Assembly: GCA_013151115.1 (NCBI GenBank) | Contig: JAADIW010000108.1 | Location: 1-8,815 of the forward strand | From: Caldisericota bacterium | GTDB taxonomy: Bacteria; Bipolaricaulota; Bipolaricaulia; Bipolaricaulales; Bipolaricaulaceae | Reading direction: 5' to 3' | Length of the DNA stretch: 8,815 bases | Shown: positions 1-5,626 of the stretch, piece after piece | Layout of the letters: every line of letters begins with the position of its first letter | Position numbering within the stretch: the stretch's first letter is position 1 | Translations under genes and position numbers: made by a program | The notes under the pieces: generated by a model | The model's database searches: none | What the model was told of the DNA's origin: nothing | Seen by the model: only the letters and a program-made list of their open reading frames with translations

Positions 1-1
1 C

Positions 2-61
2 AAGCGCGAACGAAATGGAAAAATCGCCGCTGAGCCGATATCTTTGAGGGGATATGCATAG
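2..61 (+). other. possible 3' end of an upstream plus-strand gene
   Basis: The first bases hold open reading in all three plus frames, ending at TGA 31-33, TGA 45-47 and TAG 59-61. The frame ending at 59-61 (about 19 codons, basic at its N-terminal side) would overlap the next gene's ATG by 8 bases, in keeping with the tight packing elsewhere. The frame ending at 45-47 would leave a 6-base gap. Too little is present to choose a frame or assign a function. Confidence 0.25.
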
Positions 62-1103
62 GCGCCTGTTGAGCACCTTCTTCGGGATTTTGGGGTTCGG
101 GCTTTTCGGATTCGTCCTCTATTTGGCGGGTCCCCTGGACGTGTTGACGGAGATCGGGAAGCTCGGCTGGCGGGGGTTCCTGGCCGTGTTCGGCGACGTG
201 GTCCTCGCGCTCTTGTTTTGGATCCTCAGCTGGAGGGTGCTGCTCTCGGCCCTGGGGATCCGCCCCCGCTGGACCCGCCTCATCGGGTCCCTCGCTTCCG
301 GGTTCGCGGTGAGCTACCTCACCCCCTCGGCGTACCTCGGGGGCGAACCGGTGCGGGTGATGTTGGTGGGGGAGCGGGACACCCCCCTAACGGAGATCAC
401 GGCCACGGTGGTGGTGGAGCGGATCCTCGCGTCCGTGAGCACCATCCTGTTCGCGTCGATCGGCGGTTTTTTCGTCATCGTGTCCCCCCATATCGCCTAT
501 TTCACCAAGAAGGTGCTGTTGGTGAGCCTCGGTGGCCTGCTCCTCTTTTCCTTCTTCGTGTTGTGGGCGTTCGTGAGGAACTACCGCCTCCTGAGCCGCG
601 CCTTCTTCGCCCTGGCGTCCCTCTTCCCGCGGACGAGGTTCTTCGCCCGGGCCGCGCGGAAGATCTGTGAGGTGGAGGAGACCGCCCACCGGGTATTGAG
701 CCGCCGCCCCCTTTACGCCCTGTTGGCGTTCCTATTTCAGTCGTTGGCCGTTTTCTGTAACTACATGCGCCCCCAGGTGTTCTTCGGGGTAGGTCAGAAG
801 ACGTGGCTCACCTTCCCCCAACTCTCCCTGTATTTCAGCATCAACGTGATCATCTCCTCCTTCTTTTGGATCACGCCCGCGGGGGTGGGGATCGCCGAAG
901 GGGGGCGGATGGCCATATTGGGCGTGGTGGGGATACCCTCGGAACGGGCGGTGGCCTTCGTGCTCACCTTCCGGTTCCTGGAGCTCCTGTTCGTGGGGAT
1001 AGGTATCTCCTATCTGGTGCATCGGGGGGTGAGCTTCTTCGGGCGGAAGGTCAAGCCCCCGGGTCCCCCAGGTCCGCGGGACAAGGTCTCCTGTGGAGGC
1101 TGA
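54..1103 (+). CDS. LPG synthase TM / flippase-like (UPF0104-type) integral membrane protein
   Basis: A 349-residue, very hydrophobic protein with about seven or eight predicted membrane segments (roughly residues 7-25, 42-62, 125-145, 152-173, 219-237, 255-275, 303-322). It carries the family's conserved stretches: TPSAYLGGEPVR near 90-101, followed by a VVVER motif near 119-123; ITPAGVGIAEGG at 273-284; and FRFLELLF near 307-314. These match the membrane domain of lysylphosphatidylglycerol synthase/flippase proteins (PF03706, TIGR00374-like). There is no soluble aminoacyl-transfer domain, so lipid aminoacylation itself is unlikely; a role in moving or modifying envelope lipids or glycolipids is inferred. 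The start is the ATG at 54, with a GAGGGG purine run close upstream; this spacing is short. The C-terminal 18 residues (Pro/Gly-rich) overlap the end of ftsX on the other strand. The substrate is unknown. Confidence 0.85.
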   Translation: MHRRLLSTFFGILGFGLFGFVLYLAGPLDVLTEIGKLGWRGFLAVFGDVVLALLFWILSWRVLLSALGIRPRWTRLIGSLASGFAVSYLTPSAYLGGEPVRVMLVGERDTPLTEITATVVVERILASVSTILFASIGGFFVIVSPHIAYFTKKVLLVSLGGLLLFSFFVLWAFVRNYRLLSRAFFALASLFPRTRFFARAARKICEVEETAHRVLSRRPLYALLAFLFQSLAVFCNYMRPQVFFGVGQKTWLTFPQLSLYFSINVIISSFFWITPAGVGIAEGGRMAILGVVGIPSERAVAFVLTFRFLELLFVGIGISYLVHRGVSFFGRKVKPPGPPGPRDKVSCGG

Positions 1104-1917
1104 GGAAGAGGGCGATCCCCCCGGCGGCGGCGCCCCAGAGCGGGGCGACGAGAAAGGCAACCAGGAAGGGAAGGGAGCTGCCCGCCAGGTAGCCCGGGGC
1201 TATCTGGCCCACGGCCGCCACGTTGGCCACGGCGAGCCTGATTCCCTCGTAGACGAGCAGGTACACACCGCCCCCCAGGAGGCCCCACGCCGCCGCCGTC
1301 CCCACGAAGGGCCCCCACAGCTTCCAGGGTTCCACCCCGGAGCAGCGCAGGAAGTCCCACTCGTTGCGCCAAACGGCGAGGGTGCGTGCCACCGCTACCC
1401 GGCCGGCGACCAGGGTCGCGAATGCGAACAGCGCCAGGGCGACCATGGCGATCACCCGGGAGAGGGGGGGCAGGCTCGCTGGGGGCGAGGCGAGGAGGTG
1501 GATGGTGTCGATCCGGGTGATCGCCGCCCCGGCGATCTCCCGGACGCGTTCCGCGAGCTCCCCGGCTCGGACGCCGTCCTCGGTCCACAGGAGGATGCAT
1601 CTCTCCTCCGCCGTTCCCCCGCCCGGGAGTTCGTCCCCGGCGAACCGGTACGAGACGCGCGTCACGCCGTCGAGGGTCCAGAATTCCCAGCAGAGCTCGT
1701 TCACCTTCTCGTCCCGGAGCTCGGGCGAGAGCCCGAGGACGAGGATCCAGTACTCCCGGGCGGGGCCGCCCCCTCCCTTCCCCTCCTGGAGCAACGCCAG
1801 GGCGCTGCCGCTGGCGAGGACGAGGCCCAGGACGAGGGAGAAGGCGAGCCACCGGGACCAGTTCCGCAGGGAGGCCCGGAGGAGCTCGGCGAATATGAAG
1901 CTGGCCCCCCGGATCAC
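1051..1917 (-). CDS. ftsX: FtsX-like ABC transporter permease
   Basis: A 288-residue protein with classic FtsX topology: a cytoplasmic N-terminus, TM1 at about 23-43, an external domain at about 44-150, then TM2 near 153-175, TM3 near 203-224 and TM4 near 250-274. After TM2 it has the cytoplasmic segment EWDFLRCSGVEPWKLWGPF, which matches the E-x-x-x-L/M-R-x-x-G-A/V-x-x-x-x-x-x-x-P-F pattern seen in FtsX proteins. In known FtsEX complexes FtsX is the membrane subunit whose external loop activates a peptidoglycan hydrolase or its adaptor. No such hydrolase is visible in this window. Its ATG overlaps the ftsE stop as ATGA (1914-1917), so the two are almost certainly translationally coupled. Its last 53 bases overlap the convergent membrane-protein gene. 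Length is near the usual 290-310. Confidence 0.85.
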   Translation of the reverse strand: MIRGASFIFAELLRASLRNWSRWLAFSLVLGLVLASGSALALLQEGKGGGGPAREYWILVLGLSPELRDEKVNELCWEFWTLDGVTRVSYRFAGDELPGGGTAEERCILLWTEDGVRAGELAERVREIAGAAITRIDTIHLLASPPASLPPLSRVIAMVALALFAFATLVAGRVAVARTLAVWRNEWDFLRCSGVEPWKLWGPFVGTAAAWGLLGGGVYLLVYEGIRLAVANVAAVGQIAPGYLAGSSLPFLVAFLVAPLWGAAAGGIALFLSLHRRPCPADLGDPGA

Positions 1918-2594
1918 GCCACCACCTCCGGACGGAGGGACAGGACCGCCTCGCTGGGGAAGCCGAACCTGTGGGGAAGGGCCGTGTCCCGGGCGGTGGC
2001 GAGGACCGCCACCCCGCCCCGCTGCAGCGAGCGCAGGGCTTCGATCACCCGTTCCTGGTCCTGGGGGGAGAGATCCCGGAAGGGGTCGTCGCAGAGGACC
2101 ACCACCGGGTCGTTGCAGACCGCCGCGGCGATGCCCAGTACCCTTCGGTCCCCCTCCCCGAGCTCGTACGCGTGGAGCTCTTTCAGGGGGGAGAGGCCCG
2201 TGAGCGAGAGCGCCCGTTCCAAGCCCTCCTCCGCCCGTTCGCCCTCGATTCCCAACGCCCGGAGCTTGAACCGGAGGTTCCCCTCAACCGTGCGGTGGGG
2301 AAGGGTGATGGGGGGATAGGGGACGAAGCCGATGCGCTCCCGGAGACGGTAGAGTTTCCTCGAGCTCAGCCGGAGGATGTTCCGGCCCGCGACGAGGATC
2401 TGACCCCGGGTGGGGTAAAGCTCGCGCATGATGAGCCGCAACAGGAGCGTCTTCCCCGATAGAGGAGGCCCGATCACGAACTTGATCTCCTCCCGCAGGA
2501 GGGTGAACGAGAGTTCGTCGAACACGGCCACGCCTTCGGGGGTGACGTAGCAGAGCTCCGAGACCTGTACCGCTATATCGTAGGTCCCCACCAT
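1914..2594 (-). CDS. ftsE: FtsE-like ABC ATPase with degenerate catalytic motifs
   Basis: 226 residues from the ATG at 2594, the usual FtsE length. Walker A is intact (GPPLSGKT, 42-49). The Walker B strand VVVLCDDP (164-171) keeps the Mg-binding Asp169 but has Asp170 where the catalytic Glu belongs. The Q-loop region reads IGFVPYPP (88-95) with no Gln. The signature is LGEGD (145-149) in place of LSGGE. The switch position has Arg202 in ATARD in place of His in ATHD. Partnership with FtsX is shown by the immediate ATGA overlap. Normal FtsE hydrolyses ATP to drive FtsX; this one probably binds ATP but may hydrolyse it poorly (inference). An in-frame start at 2654 exists, but it adds a Gly/Pro-rich, unfamily-like extension lying wholly inside prmC, so 2594 (after GGTGGGGAG, with a 22-base overlap with prmC) is preferred. 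Confidence 0.85.
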   Translation of the reverse strand: MVGTYDIAVQVSELCYVTPEGVAVFDELSFTLLREEIKFVIGPPLSGKTLLLRLIMRELYPTRGQILVAGRNILRLSSRKLYRLRERIGFVPYPPITLPHRTVEGNLRFKLRALGIEGERAEEGLERALSLTGLSPLKELHAYELGEGDRRVLGIAAAVCNDPVVVLCDDPFRDLSPQDQERVIEALRSLQRGGVAVLATARDTALPHRFGFPSEAVLSLRPEVVA

Positions 2595-3436
2595 CTCCCC
2601 ACCAGGTACCTTTCCCGGCCCCCCAGATCCTTCTCCACCCGTAGTTCTAACCAATTTGTAACCTCTTCGGCAAATCGTACCAGATTTTCGCCCTGGCCGT
2701 CACCTATCTCGCAGAGGATCCAGCCCCCGTGGACCAGATGTGCCGGGGCCCCGCGGAGTATCCGGCGGAGGACCTCCATGCCCCCGCGCCCCCCGTCCAG
2801 GGCCGCGCGGGGCTCGTGCCGGGAGACCTCGGGGGGGAGCCGCGGGATCTCATCCGAGGCCACATAGGGAGGGTTGGCGACGATGAGGGCGAAGCGCTCG
2901 GGAACGCGCCGGAAGAGGTCGGAGACGCGGAGCTCCACGCGGTCCGCCACCCCCAGGCGATGGGCGTTCTCCCAGGCGCACCGCAGGCTCCGCTCGGAGA
3001 TGTCCACCGCCACCACCCGGACGTCCCCCCGGGCCCGGGCGATGGCGATGGCCAGGGCCCCCGAACCGGTACACAGGTCGAGCACGAGGCTCCGCGGGGG
3101 AAGCGAGCGTGTCAGGGCCACGGCCCGCTCGGCCAGCCCCTCCGTCTCGGGGCGGGGGATGAACACGCCGGGCCGCACGCAGAGGACGAAGTCCAGGAAG
3201 CCCACCCAACCGAGGAGGTAGGGGAGGGGGAAACGCCGGAGGCGCCGTTCGAGCAACGCCGCGATGAGCTCCCGCTGGCCCGGATCGAGGTCACCGTCGC
3301 CGGGCAACACCCCGGCGGGCTCCGTCCCCAACACGTGGGCCATGATCAGGAGCGCTTCCCGATGGGCGTCCTCTATCCCGGCCCCCGCGAGCTCCTCCCG
3401 GAGGAAGCGGAGGGCTTGAGCGACTCCGCCCGGCAC
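2573..3436 (-). CDS. prmC: peptide chain release factor N5-glutamine methyltransferase
   Basis: PrmC (HemK) methylates the Gln of the GGQ motif in release factors RF1/RF2 using S-adenosylmethionine, in the cytosol. Numbering from the GTG at 3436 (287 residues; E. coli PrmC has 277): a helical N-terminal domain (about 1-80); a PRPETEGLAE segment near 95-104; SAM-binding motif I VLDLCTGSGALAIAIA at 118-133; an acidic VVAVDIS strand at about 141-147; and the catalytic/substrate-binding NPPY at 188-191, followed by the typical SRHEPRAALDGG stretch. The open frame continues upstream to a TTG at 3466, but family alignment favours the GTG (VPGGVAQALRFL resembles the usual PrmC N-terminus), with AGGG just upstream. 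It heads the prmC-ftsE-ftsX run. Reading on through ftsE starts inside its last 22 bases. Confidence 0.93.
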   Translation of the reverse strand: MPGGVAQALRFLREELAGAGIEDAHREALLIMAHVLGTEPAGVLPGDGDLDPGQRELIAALLERRLRRFPLPYLLGWVGFLDFVLCVRPGVFIPRPETEGLAERAVALTRSLPPRSLVLDLCTGSGALAIAIARARGDVRVVAVDISERSLRCAWENAHRLGVADRVELRVSDLFRRVPERFALIVANPPYVASDEIPRLPPEVSRHEPRAALDGGRGGMEVLRRILRGAPAHLVHGGWILCEIGDGQGENLVRFAEEVTNWLELRVEKDLGGRERYLVGRWWGPTI

Positions 3437-3464
3437 AGTACCCTGGCGCAACGGGGATCGCCAC

Positions 3465-3493
3465 AAGTTTCCGCCCCGTTATTACAATGTCAA
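3465..3493 (-). promoter_or_regulatory. possible minus-strand promoter for prmC-ftsEX
   Basis: On the minus strand a perfect TTGACA (3493-3488) is followed after 17 bases by AAACTT (3470-3465), a poor -10 match. Transcription would begin near 3458, past the TTG at 3466, which would agree with the downstream GTG start of prmC. The -35 is convincing and the -10 is not. Confidence 0.35.
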
Positions 3494-3515
3494 GAGCGAT
3501 TCGGCCTCGTATAAT
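3487..3515 (+). promoter_or_regulatory. sigma70-type promoter for the lipoprotein-ispD pair
   Basis: A perfect TATAAT lies at 3510-3515. Seventeen bases upstream is ATGTCA (3487-3492), matching 4 of 6 of TTGACA. The predicted start near 3522 would give a very short leader, only about 15 bases before the lipoprotein ATG. The -35 hexamer shares the TGTCA core with the minus-strand TTGACA, so the two divergent promoters would overlap. Confidence 0.65.
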
Positions 3516-3536
3516 TTGGCGGACCTCCAAGGAGGC

Positions 3537-4052
3537 ATGGTGAAGAAAGGGATACTAGCGATATCGATCGGTTTGGGCGTCGCGGGGCTCGTCCTGGGGC
3601 TCGGCGGATGCGGGTTCCTCTTCCCCAAACAGGAACCGGTACACTTCTACATGCCGGCCCTATCCCCGGACGGGACGAAGCTCGTGTACCTCGACCAGGG
3701 CGGGGATAGCTACGATATCTTCCTCCTGGACCTCACCACGGGCGAGGAGAGGCAGCTCACCCGGAATTCCTTCAACGAGATGTACCTCTCGTGGTCCCCG
3801 GACGGGACGAGGATCGTCTACATGGCCGCACAGGAGAAGAACAACCTCGACATCTTCGTCCTCGACATCGAGACCGGGGAGGTCTACCGGCTCACCACCG
3901 ACAAGGCCACCGATGTGAACCCCAACTGGTCCGCGTCGGGCCGGATCGTGTTCAACTCCGACCGCGACGGCGAGTGGGCGGTGTACGCCATCAACCCCGA
4001 CGGGACCGGCCTCGAACGTCTCACCCCCTCCCGGCCCAAAGAGGAGAAGTGA
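3537..4052 (+). CDS. TolB-like beta-propeller lipoprotein (three blades)
   Basis: A 171-residue predicted lipoprotein. It has a lysine-containing N-terminus, a hydrophobic segment (5-21) and a lipobox LGGC with Cys25. The mature part holds three PD40/WD40-like TolB repeats with the usual SPDGT...Y...DIF/VLDL..G...RLT pattern: about 41-75, 85-120 and 127-163 (the last with NPDGTGLERLT). TolB itself has six blades, so this is only half a propeller and would need a partner or dimer to close a ring. It is predicted to sit lipid-anchored on the periplasmic side; the specific role is unknown. SD AAGGAGG (3529-3535) is 1 base before the ATG at 3537 and 4 bases before an in-frame GTG at 3540, so the GTG may be the real start. 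The stop overlaps the ispD start (GTGA). Confidence 0.85.
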   Translation: MVKKGILAISIGLGVAGLVLGLGGCGFLFPKQEPVHFYMPALSPDGTKLVYLDQGGDSYDIFLLDLTTGEERQLTRNSFNEMYLSWSPDGTRIVYMAAQEKNNLDIFVLDIETGEVYRLTTDKATDVNPNWSASGRIVFNSDRDGEWAVYAINPDGTGLERLTPSRPKEEK

Positions 4053-4738
4053 GGGGCGATCGTTCCCGGGCGTCGGCGGTGATCCTCGCCGCGGGACGGG
4101 GTGAGCGCCTCGGTGCCCCCATCGGTAAGGCGCTGGTGGAGCTCTCGGGAAAGCCCCTCCTGCGGTGGTCCGCCGAGGCGTTCGTCGCCTCCGGGGCCGT
4201 CGTCGAGGTGGTGGCGGTGGCGCGGCCGGGCGAGGAGGCCGCGGTGGAGGGGGCGCTGGCGGGGCTGGGACTCCCGTGGCGGGTGGTGCCCGGGGGAGAG
4301 CGCCGGCAGGACTCCTCCCTGGCCGGGATCTCCGCGGCCGCGGGGGAATACGTGCTGATCCACGACGCCGCCCGTCCCCTGGTGGGACCGGACCTCATCC
4401 GCGCGGTGCTTGAGGCGACCGTCCGCCACGGGGCCGCGGTCCCGGTGATCCCGGTGCGCGATACGCTCCGCTACGCCGCGGGCGGCTTCCTGCGGGCCGA
4501 AGGTCCCGACCGCGCGGGCCTGTACGCCATCCAAACGCCACAGGGGTTCCGACGGGAGCTGATCCGGACCGCGTTGGAAGACGCGGTCCGCAGGGGGTTC
4601 TCCCTCACCGATGACGCGGGGGCGGTGCTCCTCGCCGGGGGGCGGGTGGCCGTGGTCCCGGGCGAAGCGCGCAACCTGAAGGTCACCTATCCCGAGGACC
4701 TAGAGCTGGCCCGGGCGCTCCTGTCCTTCCGGGGCTGA
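4049..4738 (+). CDS. ispD: 2-C-methyl-D-erythritol 4-phosphate cytidylyltransferase
   Basis: IspD makes CDP-ME from MEP and CTP in the non-mevalonate isoprenoid pathway (cytosol). At 229 residues it is the normal length. Signature residues are all visible: AAGRGERLGAPIGK with Arg20 and Lys27 at the nucleotide-binding loop; GGERRQDSSLAGI near 82-94; HDAARP at 105-110 with Asp106; PVRDT at about 135-139; the IQTPQGF stretch at 161-167; TDDAGAVLLAGG at 187-198; and NLKVTYPEDL at 209-218, whose Lys211 is the usual second catalytic-site lysine. The start is the GTG at 4049, which overlaps the lipoprotein stop (GTGA) and has GAGGAG just upstream. A much longer open frame runs back to 3791, but it lies inside the lipoprotein gene. 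The 3' end overlaps the convergent Mut7-C gene by 39 bases. No ispF follows, so the common ispDF pairing is absent here. Confidence 0.95.
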   Translation: MRGDRSRASAVILAAGRGERLGAPIGKALVELSGKPLLRWSAEAFVASGAVVEVVAVARPGEEAAVEGALAGLGLPWRVVPGGERRQDSSLAGISAAAGEYVLIHDAARPLVGPDLIRAVLEATVRHGAAVPVIPVRDTLRYAAGGFLRAEGPDRAGLYAIQTPQGFRRELIRTALEDAVRRGFSLTDDAGAVLLAGGRVAVVPGEARNLKVTYPEDLELARALLSFRG

Positions 4739-5494
4739 GGGCCTCCCCGGCCGCCCCGAGAGGACGCGGTCGATGACCTCCCGTAGGCGACGGTAATGGG
4801 TTCCCGGCCAGTACAGCTTCCCGCACGATCGGCACCGGCTGTAGTCCTCGAGCCAGGCGGCGGTACGCGGCGGGATCTCCCCCAGCACGTCCTCCTTCGG
4901 CACCGGCTCCAACCGGCCGTTACATACGGGACAGCGGGTGAACGGTCGCACCGCCCCCCAGAGGTCGAAGCGTCGCAGCACCTCCCGCGCCTGCTCCACC
5001 GCGTCGTCGGCCCGCACGTAATAGCCGTGGGTGAGGCCCCCGTGCTTGAGGAGGTGGCGGTCCCGGGTGAGGAGGACCCTGCCCTCCTCACGGGATATCC
5101 GCACGAGCCCCTCATCGTCCGGATCGGCTGGCTGCACCACGTCGATCCCGAGGAGCCGCAGGAGCCGCACGAGCTTTCCCAGGTGCACGTCGGCCACGAA
5201 CCGGGGCCGACGCAGGGGCCTGGCCCGTAGGGGGGAGATCCCGGAGATGTCCAGGCTCTCGAAGACCGGGTACACTGCGATCCGGTCCCCGTCCCGGAGA
5301 TGGTACGAGAAATCCACGGGCTCCCCGTTCGCCAGGATCAGGTCCACCTCCACATGCGGCACCCCCAGCGCTTCGATGGCGTCCTTCACCGTGGGGGTGC
5401 CGAAGAAGTCGTACTCGATGTCCCGGAACCGGCGGTCCCGGGGCAGGAAGTCGTTCAGCTCGGCGTAGAACCTGAAGGTCGCCCTCCCCATCAT
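4700..5494 (-). CDS. Mut7-C ubiquitin-like / PIN-type RNase domain protein
   Basis: A 264-residue protein in three parts. Residues about 3-80 form a MoaD/ThiS-like ubiquitin fold (Mut7-C_ub, PF14451). Residues about 97-180 form the Mut7-C RNase domain (PF01927, PIN-like), with FVADVHLGKLVRLLRLLGID around Asp102, an acidic DPDDEG near 124-129 and VLLTRDRHLLKHG near 140-152 with Asp145. A C-terminal zinc ribbon has CPVC (188-191) and CRSC (221-224), followed by the family-typical KLYWPGTHY. It is predicted to be a nuclease; the RNA target is unknown. The ATG at 5494 is chosen because the ubiquitin fold begins there and upstream sequence in the same frame is not protein-like. A second ATG follows directly at 5491. 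No clear SD is seen, but a possible upstream peptide overlaps as ATGA. The C-terminal tail is encoded over the 3' end of ispD. Confidence 0.88.
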   Translation of the reverse strand: MMGRATFRFYAELNDFLPRDRRFRDIEYDFFGTPTVKDAIEALGVPHVEVDLILANGEPVDFSYHLRDGDRIAVYPVFESLDISGISPLRARPLRRPRFVADVHLGKLVRLLRLLGIDVVQPADPDDEGLVRISREEGRVLLTRDRHLLKHGGLTHGYYVRADDAVEQAREVLRRFDLWGAVRPFTRCPVCNGRLEPVPKEDVLGEIPPRTAAWLEDYSRCRSCGKLYWPGTHYRRLREVIDRVLSGRPGRPSAPEGQERPGQL

Positions 5495-5604
5495 CGGGAT
5501 TCTAGCCTCGCCGGCCGTGTCCGGTGATCCACGGAAGCTCCACAATTCTTGCACTGGACCTCGATGGCGGGGTGGGTAATCTCTTCGCCGGAACGGATCC
5601 CCAT
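5491..5604 (-). CDS. possible small CxxC peptide upstream of the Mut7-C gene
   Basis: A 37-codon frame from the ATG at 5604, or from a GTG at 5613. It has protein-like composition and a zinc-knuckle-like CKNCG at residues 18-22. Its TGA (5493-5491) overlaps the Mut7-C ATG (5494-5492) as ATGA, the same coupling used elsewhere in the window. Most third codon positions are G or C, like the neighbours. Against it: the SD is weak (only a GTGGA about six bases before the ATG), it shares the region with the htrA leader on the other strand, and only one Cys pair is present. I do not recognise a family. It could equally be a translated leader or chance. Confidence 0.3.
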   Translation of the reverse strand: MGIRSGEEITHPAIEVQCKNCGASVDHRTRPARLESR

Positions 5605-5626
5605 TTGATCCACGAAGGAGGTAGCC
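5495..5626 (+). other. htrA upstream region with strong ribosome binding site
   Basis: This is the gap between the divergent Mut7-C and htrA starts. At its right end AAGGAGG (5615-5621) lies 5 bases before the htrA ATG, a strong SD. For a plus-strand promoter the best I see is TTGCAC (5549-5554) with GGTAAT (5575-5580) at a 20-base spacing, too weak to call. The minus strand may encode the small CxxC peptide. Confidence 0.5.

Noticed and set aside
1010..1852. 280-codon minus-strand frame over ftsX
   Set aside because: Arg/Pro/Gly-rich shadow of ftsX in another frame. The ftsX frame has clear membrane segments and the ATGA junction.
1093..2319. 408-codon plus-strand open frame
   Set aside because: It lies antisense to ftsX and ftsE, is rich in Gly/Glu/Arg/Pro with no domain-like pattern, and its length is explained by few stop codons in GC-rich DNA.
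2595..2654. 20-residue N-terminal extension of FtsE
   Set aside because: It lies wholly within prmC, is Gly-rich and does not resemble an FtsE N-terminus. The ATG at 2594 gives normal family length.
3791..4048. N-terminal extension of ispD inside the lipoprotein gene
   Set aside because: It is Arg/Pro/His-rich and out of frame with the lipoprotein. IspD homology begins right after the GTG at 4049.
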